Assembly: GCA_902984215.1 (NCBI GenBank)
Contig: CADWAF010005083.1
Span: 1-19,202, forward strand
DNA from: Willaertia magna
Taxonomy: Eukaryota > Heterolobosea > Eutetramitea > Acrasida > Naegleriidae
DNA: 19,202 nt
Direction of reading: 5' to 3'
In this document: in pieces, positions 1-6,505 of the stretch
How positions within the stretch are numbered: the stretch's first letter is position 1
Layout: each line of letters starts with the position of its first letter
The notes under the pieces: generated by a model
Told to the model about the DNA's origin: nothing
The model's input: the letters and a program-made list of their open reading frames with translations, nothing else
Database searches by the model: none
Position numbers and translations under genes: made by a program

Positions 1-21
1 CAAAAAAAACATTTAAAAAAA

Positions 22-1728
22 ATGTTTGCCAGTGTTCAAGACAGTCGCGATATGCAAAAACCTTCCAAAAAGTTTAGCTTCTTTGGTGGTATGTCTGAAG
101 ATGAATTAGTTAAACAAGAAGTTCAAAAAAGTAAATCAGAAATTAAACCAGTGGATCATAAAGCTTTCACTCAATTTTCAAACATACAATCACTCTCTGA
201 AATATCTCCAACATCATTTATATTAAAATTAAAAGTAAATAGTTGCGAAAATTTAACAATTGGTGATATAATGACACAATCTTCTGATCCATATGTAGAA
301 CTACGTTTATTCAAAGCCTTCCCTTCAAACAAAATAAATAATGATGACAATGACAGCAACAAAAACTCATCTTCAAGTGGTGCTTTCATTTCTGACTGTA
401 GTTCAACGGATTTAAAAAATGATTCGCTGATTTCACCTAGAAGCGGTAGAATGAATAGACTACAACATGAAGATCATGAAGGAAGTAGTTTAAGTAATGA
501 AGTACAAGAAAGTTTTAGAGTGGATACAATATTTAAGAATAATAATAAAGATGCTCCAGAAATTAAACGTATTGATTCAATTTTCACTAAGGATTACCAA
601 ACAGGTAAAAAGAAGAGCAAAGAACAAGTAGATAATTCTAATAATTTATATAATAGTTATACTTTCCAACAAATAGGTAAAGAAGTAAGAACTAGTACAA
701 TAATGAAAACCTTAAATCCTAAATGGGATTCGGAAAATGAAATTATTAGATTTTTCATTGATAGAGAAACAATTGATAAAATCTTAAATGAAAGGCATAA
801 AGATAAAGCAAATGATAAGATGAAATTGTTTTTAAGGCTAGATGTTTATGATTTTGATAAATATTCATCTGATGATTGGTTAGGTTTTACAATAATAGAT
901 ATTGAGGAAGAAGGTATATTTGATGTATTGAATAAGCCTTCTCAAGTTATAAAATTGAATAAAACATTACAAGGAGTGAAAAAGGGAACTATTCAAATGG
1001 AAATGACTATGACAGAGGATTCTAGACTTTTTGGTATTAGTTTAAAAGATGTTTTAAAGAGAAAGAGAGAAGAAAAGAGTAATGGTGTTCCTTACTTAGT
1101 TACAACTGTTATGGATTATATTGTTAAGGAAGGTCCTGCTATTGTTGGTATTTTCAGAATATCTGGTAATGCAACAGTGATTGAACAAATTAAAAGAGAT
1201 TTTGATGACTTTCCATTTGAATTTGAAAATTTCAATTTATTCGAAACTTATCAAAGCAAAGCAGGTTCAGAATTTATACATGTTGCTGTTGGTATTCTTA
1301 AGAATTATCTTAAATTAATGCCTGAGCCAATATTTTCATTTGAATTAGTAGCTGAATACTTTAAGAATAACAACAAAAATTTCGAAGCGATGAGAGATGT
1401 TATTAAGCAAGTACAAAGAGAATATTTGCCTTTACTCTCTAGTGTTTTGAAACTTTGTAAGGCAATTATTAGTAATCAAAACGAGAATAAGATGACACCG
1501 GTGAATATGGGTATTGTTTTTGGTCCAAATTTGACAGAGATTGAATTATGTCTTCAAAATCCAAGTATTATTCGTATATTCATGGAGGATCTTTTAACCC
1601 ATAGTGACGATGCCTTAGGTTTAATAGAAGACATATTATTAAACCCTGAGTCTAGTGATGATGAAGGTGAGATAGAAGTACTTACAAGTAAAACTAAATC
1701 TGTTGATATTACAACACCTACCATTTAA
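22..1728 (+). CDS. C2 domain and RhoGAP domain protein (568 aa)
   Basis: A likely GTPase-activating protein for a Rho/Rac-type small GTPase that is brought to membranes by a C2 domain. The C2 domain begins near residue 65 and has SDPYVELRLF at 88-97. It resumes after a long polar insertion (about 100-218) with LNPKWDSENE at 231-240 and the acidic loop DVYDFDKYSSDDWLG at 274-288, whose aspartates could bind calcium. The RhoGAP domain spans about 337-545. It has GIFRISG with the presumed arginine finger R379, LKNYLKLMPEPIF near 426-438, and MTPVNMGIVFGPNLT further on. These are the standard RhoGAP motifs, so catalytic activity is expected. Which GTPase it acts on cannot be told. The ATG at 22 follows a run of seven A residues, as in neighbouring genes. 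An AATAAA at 1795-1800 could serve as the polyadenylation signal. No intron is needed. Confidence 0.9.
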   Translation: MFASVQDSRDMQKPSKKFSFFGGMSEDELVKQEVQKSKSEIKPVDHKAFTQFSNIQSLSEISPTSFILKLKVNSCENLTIGDIMTQSSDPYVELRLFKAFPSNKINNDDNDSNKNSSSSGAFISDCSSTDLKNDSLISPRSGRMNRLQHEDHEGSSLSNEVQESFRVDTIFKNNNKDAPEIKRIDSIFTKDYQTGKKKSKEQVDNSNNLYNSYTFQQIGKEVRTSTIMKTLNPKWDSENEIIRFFIDRETIDKILNERHKDKANDKMKLFLRLDVYDFDKYSSDDWLGFTIIDIEEEGIFDVLNKPSQVIKLNKTLQGVKKGTIQMEMTMTEDSRLFGISLKDVLKRKREEKSNGVPYLVTTVMDYIVKEGPAIVGIFRISGNATVIEQIKRDFDDFPFEFENFNLFETYQSKAGSEFIHVAVGILKNYLKLMPEPIFSFELVAEYFKNNNKNFEAMRDVIKQVQREYLPLLSSVLKLCKAIISNQNENKMTPVNMGIVFGPNLTEIELCLQNPSIIRIFMEDLLTHSDDALGLIEDILLNPESSDDEGEIEVLTSKTKSVDITTPTI

Positions 1729-1884
1729 TTGAGAGATGAATTTAAATTTATCCCATTAGTTAATTTAATCCCTATTGTAAATTAATTCCATGAAAATAAA
1801 GAACTAGTCTACTTAATTTATGCCTTTACTGCCCTTTGCTGACTGGGCCTGCATCAAATTTTGAATGTGCAGTCTGATTCTTCA

Positions 1885-1909
1885 GTAAAAATTGTTTGGA
1901 AAAAAACAG
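1885..1909 (+). other. candidate 25-nt intron upstream of the unrecognised gene
   Basis: The segment begins GTAAAA and ends AACAG. Removing it joins a short ATG-initiated frame (1865-1884, reading MCSLIL and two bases) in phase to the long open frame at 1910. It is shorter than every other intron in the window (35-90 nt), and its donor differs from the GTAAGT/GTATGT seen elsewhere, so it is only a possibility. The alternative is that 1865-1888 is a seven-codon upstream ORF. Confidence 0.25.
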
Positions 1910-2003
1910 GCTAGTTGCTTGCACAGTGTTTAAGGACAGTTCTCACAATCCGCTATTGGGAAACAGTTTAATTGATACAAAACGTAATAATTGCTTTTAT
2001 AAT

Positions 2004-2663
2004 ATGAAGTCAAGTAACGAGGTGATGTTTTATAAAGAAGAAACTGATTTTGTTTGTGGAAGTTTTGGAGGAAAAAGTTTCTTGGAGGAAAGATTTTTGA
2101 GAGACGAGCAATGGGAAAGTGGTGACTTTAATTGTGGAAAGAAAAAGTCAACAGATGGCCTATATCTCAATAATTGTTTTGAAGATAAAGAGGAATACAA
2201 TGATGTTACGCTCTGTACTTCTTTCTCTTTACATGAAGACCATCTCTACGAAGAAATGAGAAAGATGGTTCAATTTCATAAAAAGAAGGCTAAACAAAGT
2301 GGCTCTAATAGCGATACTCAAAAGATTTTCATATTTAATGCTTTAACACCAAAGTTTGTCCAAAAAGGAGACCAAGTTTTAATAACTGTGCCTGAAGAGA
2401 TGCAAATAGCGGGTTTTGTTAACGCTAACTTACATTTGAAGATTGGTTACATTGAGGATACATTAGATAATGATGAGTGCTTCATAAAAGTAGAAGGTTC
2501 CCTAGATAGTACAACCTTGCCTACTTTTTGTCTTTGTCTCGAAGATAAGGTTCTGTTTGACAGAATGAAGACAAAGAGGGAAAAAATTATACGAAGAAAA
2601 CTATCACAAGAAGATAAACTTACTTCCTCCCCTAAACCAAAAAGAAAACAAAAGAGTTGTTAA
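2004..2663 (+). CDS. unrecognised protein with basic C-terminal tail; 5' end uncertain
   Basis: I do not recognise this protein family. The frame is open from 1878 to the TAA at 2661-2663, but its first in-frame ATG is at 2004, giving 219 aa. The stretch 1911-2003 is also open and less A+T-rich than local spacers, so coding probably starts further upstream. A very short intron at 1885-1909 would join it to an ATG at 1865 and give 257 aa. The N-terminal part is rich in Glu, Lys and Cys. The middle part alternates hydrophobic residues (VLITVPEEMQIAGFV), suggesting beta strands. The end is strongly basic (RREKI-like cluster and KPKRKQKSC), which could be a nuclear localisation signal. No signal peptide or membrane segment is visible. 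Neither candidate ATG has the A-run that precedes every other start in the window. Confidence 0.6.
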   Translation: MKSSNEVMFYKEETDFVCGSFGGKSFLEERFLRDEQWESGDFNCGKKKSTDGLYLNNCFEDKEEYNDVTLCTSFSLHEDHLYEEMRKMVQFHKKKAKQSGSNSDTQKIFIFNALTPKFVQKGDQVLITVPEEMQIAGFVNANLHLKIGYIEDTLDNDECFIKVEGSLDSTTLPTFCLCLEDKVLFDRMKTKREKIIRRKLSQEDKLTSSPKPKRKQKSC

Positions 2664-2813
2664 TTTGTAAATATTTTGTAAATATAAAAATTAATTTATT
2701 AAAATTTTCTAACGAATTAAGTGATGTTAGAATAATTATCATTTTTCTTTATTTTTGCTTGAAGGCACAAGTTGTCAAGTGTTAATGATACATCTTTCAT
2801 TCACATCAAAAAA

Positions 2814-4031
2814 ATGACTACATTACCAACAGTAATTTTAGATAACGGATCAGGATCAATAAAAGCAGGAATTGCAGGATATGAAAAACCAATAAGTGAT
2901 TTCCCAAATATTATAGGAAAACCAAAAGACACAAGTTTAATTGTAGGAACTGTTAATCGTAGTTCTTATGTAGGTGAATCAGCAATCTCAAAGAGAGGTG
3001 TCTTACTATTAGATTACCCAATAGAGAATGGAATAGTTACCAATTGGGAAGCTTGGGAAGAAGTTTTTGAGTATACTTATTTTAATGAATTAAAATTAGC
3101 TCCAGAAGAACAACCACTTTTAATGACAGATGCTCCATTAACACCAAAAAATATTAGAGAAAAACTTACAGAAATTATAATGGAAAAATATGAAATCCCT
3201 GCTTTTTATTTAGGTATTCAGGTATGTTATTAAATATTTTAACAAATGATTGATTCATCCTTTCCGCGCTCATTAAAATTTACAATTAAAATAAATGGAA
3301 TGATATAATAGGGAGTTTTAGCTTTAATGGCTAGTGGTAGATTAACTGGTGTTTGTTTAGATGTTGGTGATGGAAATGCTCATTCTATTCCAATGTTCGA
3401 TGGTCAATTAATTCCTAATGCAGTGTTTAGATTAGGTTTAGGAGGTAGAGATATTACTGAATATTTAATGAAAATGCTTTCCGAAAGAGGGCATAACTTT
3501 GTTCGTTCTGCAGAACGTGAAATTATAAGGAATGTAAAGGAAAAACTTTGTTATATTGCAGTAGATTATCAAGAAGAATGTACAAAAGCAGAAGAATCAT
3601 CTGCCTTAGAAAAAGAATATGTTCTTCCTGATGGCCGTAATTTAGTGATTGCCAATGAAAGATTTAGATCAACTGAAGTATTGTTCACCCCTCAATTTAT
3701 TGGTATGGAATCCAGTGGTATTCATGAAATTACTTTTGATTCTATTTCTCACTCACCAATTGATATTCGTAAAACTTTGTATCATAATATTGTTATTTCA
3801 GGTGGTTGTACTTTATTAGATGGTTTACAAGAAAGAATGCAAAGAGAAATCACTGAACTTGCACCATCTTCTATGGATATTCGTGTCGTAGCCCCAGAAA
3901 ATAGAAGACATTTAGTTTGGATTGGTGGTTCTATTATGGCTACCTTATCTAGTTTCTTTAATCTTTGTTTAACTCGTGACGAATATAATGAATATGGTCC
4001 AGAAGCAATCCATGTTAAAACATCAATTTAA
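2814..4031 (+). CDS. divergent actin, two exons, 375 aa
   Basis: Actin-family ATPase. Exons are 2814-3221 and 3312-4031, joined at GIQ/GVLALMASGR, which matches the conserved actin segment ending in an ASGR motif. The spliced product is 375 residues, the length of conventional actin. Nucleotide-binding elements are kept: DNGSGSIKAG near residue 10, LDVGDG near 152-157 with a following His, and the later ISGG and WIGGS motifs. Also kept are NGIVTNW, AEREIIRNVKEKLCYIA, SSALEKEYVLPDG and GMESSGIHE. The sequence is nevertheless clearly divergent: the D-loop reads PKDTSLIVGTVNRSSYVG, and the tail ends HVKTSI rather than the usual KCF. It is thus a divergent actin paralogue rather than the main cytoskeletal isoform, or less likely an actin-related protein. 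The ATG at 2814 was chosen because it follows an A-run and gives the canonical length; the open frame upstream of it lacks an ATG. Confidence 0.88.
3222..3311 (+). other. intron of the actin gene (90 nt)
   Basis: GTATGT donor and ATAATAG acceptor, phase 0. Removal restores the conserved actin reading across the IQ/ASGR region. It is the longest intron in the window. Confidence 0.9.
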
Positions 4032-4109
4032 ATATATTTAATTATAAATTTTATAAATAATATTTATTGTAAATACTTCAAATTATTTAAAATTTTCAAG
4101 AATAAAAAA

Positions 4110-4454
4110 ATGAGTTCTGTGACAAAAGATAGCGTGTTAAAAACATATAGAAATATTTATCGTGTGATGAGAAAAACTAAAGAATTATCTGGAAGTCAAG
4201 AAGCAATGACTTTTATTCAAAAAGAATTTAGATTAAATAAAACAAATGAAGACTCATTTAAAAAAGCAAAATTATTTGAAAATTATATAACATCATTAAA
4301 GGAATATTCGGAATTAATTCAAATGTATAAAGTCGGAAGATATGAACCAACTTTACACGAATTATTGAAACAATCGGCTGCAAAAGTAGGTGTTAGTATG
4401 ACACCTAAAGATCCAAGTAGAAAGCCATCGGTACCGGAATGGGTAGATGAATAA
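4110..4454 (+). CDS. FMC1: LYR-motif/FMC1-like mitochondrial assembly factor (114 aa)
   Basis: A small basic protein that looks like the FMC1 branch of the LYRM superfamily. FMC1 family members act in the mitochondrial matrix and help assemble the F1 part of ATP synthase with the Atp12-type chaperone. The N-terminus has an LYR-like TYRNIYRVMRK at about 12-22. A helical middle and the C-terminal block LHELLKQSAAKVGVSMTPKDP (82-102) follow; the last resembles the conserved SAxxVGLxxP region of FMC1 proteins. Length (about 110 aa) suits the family. No cleavable presequence is obvious, which is common in LYRM proteins. The ATG follows an A-run and lies 78 nt after the actin stop. AATAAA at 4458-4463 begins four bases after the stop codon. 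It could instead be another LYRM protein. Confidence 0.7.
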   Translation: MSSVTKDSVLKTYRNIYRVMRKTKELSGSQEAMTFIQKEFRLNKTNEDSFKKAKLFENYITSLKEYSELIQMYKVGRYEPTLHELLKQSAAKVGVSMTPKDPSRKPSVPEWVDE

Positions 4455-4489
4455 ACAAATAAATTTTCGGGTTTTACACAAAATATTTC

Positions 4490-4560
4490 TAGGAGGTCAG
4501 GGAATCGAACCCTGGTCTGAGGAACCACAATCCCCTGTTCTACCACTGAACTAACCCCCT
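4490..4560 (-). tRNA. tRNA-His (anticodon GTG)
   Basis: The minus strand folds into a full cloverleaf. The acceptor is AGGGGGT paired with ACCTCCT, with one G-U pair. The D stem is GTTC/GAAC and the anticodon stem GGGGA/TCCTC around the loop TTGTGGT, giving anticodon GTG. The T stem is CAGGG/CCCTG with loop TTCGATT, and the discriminator base is A73. The internal A box (TAGTTCAGTGG) and B box (GGTTCGATTCC) match RNA polymerase III consensus. A TTTT run eight bases past the 3' end can act as terminator. There is no intron. The base before position 1 is A, so the G-1 that most tRNA-His carry is not encoded in the DNA. The gene points towards the 3' end of the FMC1-like gene, 35 nt away. Confidence 0.93.
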
Positions 4561-4852
4561 TTGGATTCCATGGCTTTACCGTGTGTTTATGACATAGTAA
4601 AATGCTAATTTGGAATAGTGGTAGCTGTATGTGTAGATTTGAAGGCAAAACCAATTGTTTTGTTACGGTTACCTCATTTCCCTTTTGTGTTATCACACCT
4701 CATAACCAAAAATTACCCAACCCTCCATTCAAAAATGTTCAAATTACCAAAACAACCGAATGATGAGTTAAAAGCACTAAAAAATTTTTAATTCAAAAAT
4801 TTATAAAAAAAAATAAACAAACCTTTAGAGTAACTTTTGTTTATAAATAAAA
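4561..4852. other. spacer between tRNA-His and the epsin gene
   Basis: No convincing coding frame. It must hold the 5' flank of the minus-strand tRNA and the promoter of the epsin gene. It contains a small perfect inverted repeat, CAAAAC at 4646-4651 and GTTTTG at 4657-4662, and a TGTG-TTAT-CACA palindrome near 4685-4696. The last 60 bases are very A+T-rich, as before other starts here. Confidence 0.5.
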
Positions 4853-6457
4853 ATGACCTCTCTTTTTGAAATCAAGAGCAAAATTAAGACTATCAAGAAT
4901 ACAATTCTCCAAATGACCCCTCTGGAGATTAAAGTAAGAGAATGTACAAGTAACGATCCTTGGGGTGTGAAATTAGCAGATAAATTAGAAGTTGCAGAAA
5001 GTACTTATAACTATGAAGATTTCAAATTAATTTTCTCTGTTATCAGAACAAGAATGGCCGATCAAGGTAAAGATTGGAGACACGTACAAAAGGCTATTCA
5101 ATTAGTAGAATTTTTAGTTGTTAATGGATCTGATAGATGCCAAGATGAAGCTAGAGATATGGTAGGCTTAATCCGTACAATGAAAAACTTTAAATACGTT
5201 GATGAAGAAGGTAAAGATTACGGACAAAACGTTAGAGATGCAGCAAAACACTTTTTAGAATTCATAAAAGATGAAAATGGAATTAAAGAAGAAAGAGAAA
5301 AAGCAAAAGAACAACGTGAAAAGTATTCAGGCTTTTCTAGAACTGAAGCAAAATATAAAGCACGTTCTACTGGTTCCTCAAAGAGTACTTCAACATCAAA
5401 GAAATCTATTCCAAAAACAACAAGTTATGATGATGATGAATATGATGCTCCAAAGAAGAAGTCTACCTCAAATTCTTCATTTGATAACGATGATGATGAT
5501 GATAATGGATACAAGAATCAAGATGAAGATGAAACACCAAAGAGACAAACTACTACTAGTACTGCCATTAGAAGAACTAATCAAAATAATAATGAAGGAA
5601 CCAGACCAAGACAACCATCTTTCGGTCAAAATGAAGCTCCTACTACAACAGTTAAAGCAAAGGAAGATAATTTACTTGATTTCTTTGATACTCCTGTTAA
5701 TACTGCACCAGTAAATAACAATGTAGGTTTTGGCGGTAATAATAACACAGGATTCAATACATACAATAATAACAATTCTGGATTTAATAATGCACCAACT
5801 ACTAATGCAAATACAGGATTTAATCCTCGCGGAGGTAATACAGGAGGCTTTAACCCAAGAGCAACTAATCAACCAACTACAACTCAAGATTTTGATGCAA
5901 ACTTTGAATCAGGATTTGAAGATGCTTTCCCAACTGATGACCAATTTGCTGGATCTTCTGGATTTGATCAACAACCAACTCATGATGATAATAAGAATAC
6001 ATTATTTGATTTAACTTCTGGAATAGTAGATTTATCATTAAATGAAAAGACAAAACAACAACAAAACCAACAAAATCAACAAGGAAATAAGCAAAATTTA
6101 ACATTAAAAGAATTAAAGAGAATGCAAGGTTCAACTACTCCAACAAATCCAGTCATGAAGACTACAAATGTTCCCCCACCAGTTTGGAATTCACCTCCAA
6201 CTGGAAATGTTGGTTACAACAACTATCCACCAACTGGAAACTACCCACCTACTGGAAATTATCCACCAAACAATTACCCTCCAAACACTGGTTACAATAA
6301 TTATCCTCCAAATACTGGTTATAACAACTATCCACCATATGGAAATAGACCAATGGGAATGAACACACCACCAATGGGAAATCAATGGAATCAACCACCA
6401 CCAACAAATCAACAACAAAAGCCACCACAAAATAATGGAGGATTTGATTTCTTTTAA
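4853..6457 (+). CDS. epsin / epsinR-like ENTH domain clathrin adaptor (534 aa)
   Basis: Membrane-traffic adaptor of the epsin family. An ENTH domain occupies about residues 12-145. It has EIKVRECTSNDPWG, the KDWRHVQKAIQLVEFLVVNG block at 73-92 and the segment KYVDEEGKDYGQNVRDAAKHF. In this family the fold binds phosphoinositides and bends membrane. A charged helix follows (EEREKAKEQREKYSGFS), closer to epsinR/CLINT1 and plant EPSIN types than to classical epsin 1. The rest is disordered and rich in N, Q, T and P. It carries short linear motifs that could recruit clathrin or adaptor ears: LLDFF at 274-278, FESGFEDAF near 351-359, LFDLTSG, and a terminal GFDFF. No ubiquitin-interacting motif or NPF triplet is evident. 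A Pro/Asn/Tyr repeat fills about residues 455-500. AATAAA lies at 6484-6489. Out-of-frame open stretches inside the low-complexity region are artefacts. Confidence 0.88.
   Translation: MTSLFEIKSKIKTIKNTILQMTPLEIKVRECTSNDPWGVKLADKLEVAESTYNYEDFKLIFSVIRTRMADQGKDWRHVQKAIQLVEFLVVNGSDRCQDEARDMVGLIRTMKNFKYVDEEGKDYGQNVRDAAKHFLEFIKDENGIKEEREKAKEQREKYSGFSRTEAKYKARSTGSSKSTSTSKKSIPKTTSYDDDEYDAPKKKSTSNSSFDNDDDDDNGYKNQDEDETPKRQTTTSTAIRRTNQNNNEGTRPRQPSFGQNEAPTTTVKAKEDNLLDFFDTPVNTAPVNNNVGFGGNNNTGFNTYNNNNSGFNNAPTTNANTGFNPRGGNTGGFNPRATNQPTTTQDFDANFESGFEDAFPTDDQFAGSSGFDQQPTHDDNKNTLFDLTSGIVDLSLNEKTKQQQNQQNQQGNKQNLTLKELKRMQGSTTPTNPVMKTTNVPPPVWNSPPTGNVGYNNYPPTGNYPPTGNYPPNNYPPNTGYNNYPPNTGYNNYPPYGNRPMGMNTPPMGNQWNQPPPTNQQQKPPQNNGGFDFF
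6205..6345 (+). repeat. tandem Asn-Tyr-Pro-Pro coding repeat in the epsin tail
   Basis: Imperfect repetition of units such as AACTATCCACCAACTGG and AATTATCCTCCAAATACTGG, encoding NYPPTG and NNYPPNTGY units. Synonymous changes between copies indicate protein-level conservation of the repeat rather than a very recent expansion. P/Y/N-rich tails of this kind are disordered and bind protein partners in other adaptors; the role here is inferred. Confidence 0.75.
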
Positions 6458-6505
6458 ATGTATCTAAAATGTAAAAACTAAGAAATAAAAATTTTCTTTT
6501 TTTAA

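Noticed and set aside
2772..2813. N-terminal extension of the actin frame
   Set aside because: It begins at TTG, not ATG. The ATG at 2814 follows an A-run and gives the canonical 375 aa.
2772..4031. Actin gene as a pseudogene, because it is split into two open frames
   Set aside because: A clean 90-nt GTATGT...TAG intron joins the halves exactly at a conserved site with no lost residues.
4319..4696. 125-codon minus-strand frame across the tRNA region
   Set aside because: It runs through the tRNA-His gene and into the FMC1-like gene antisense; it has no protein features and the tRNA explains the conserved part.
4646..4696. Small hairpins upstream of the epsin gene as a terminator or structured RNA
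   Set aside because: The stems are only 4-6 bp and such repeats are expected by chance in A+T-rich sequence.
5271..5714. 147-codon plus-strand open frame within the epsin gene
   Set aside because: It is a shifted reading of the epsin low-complexity region, giving runs of Met, Gln and Leu; the ENTH frame is clearly the real one.
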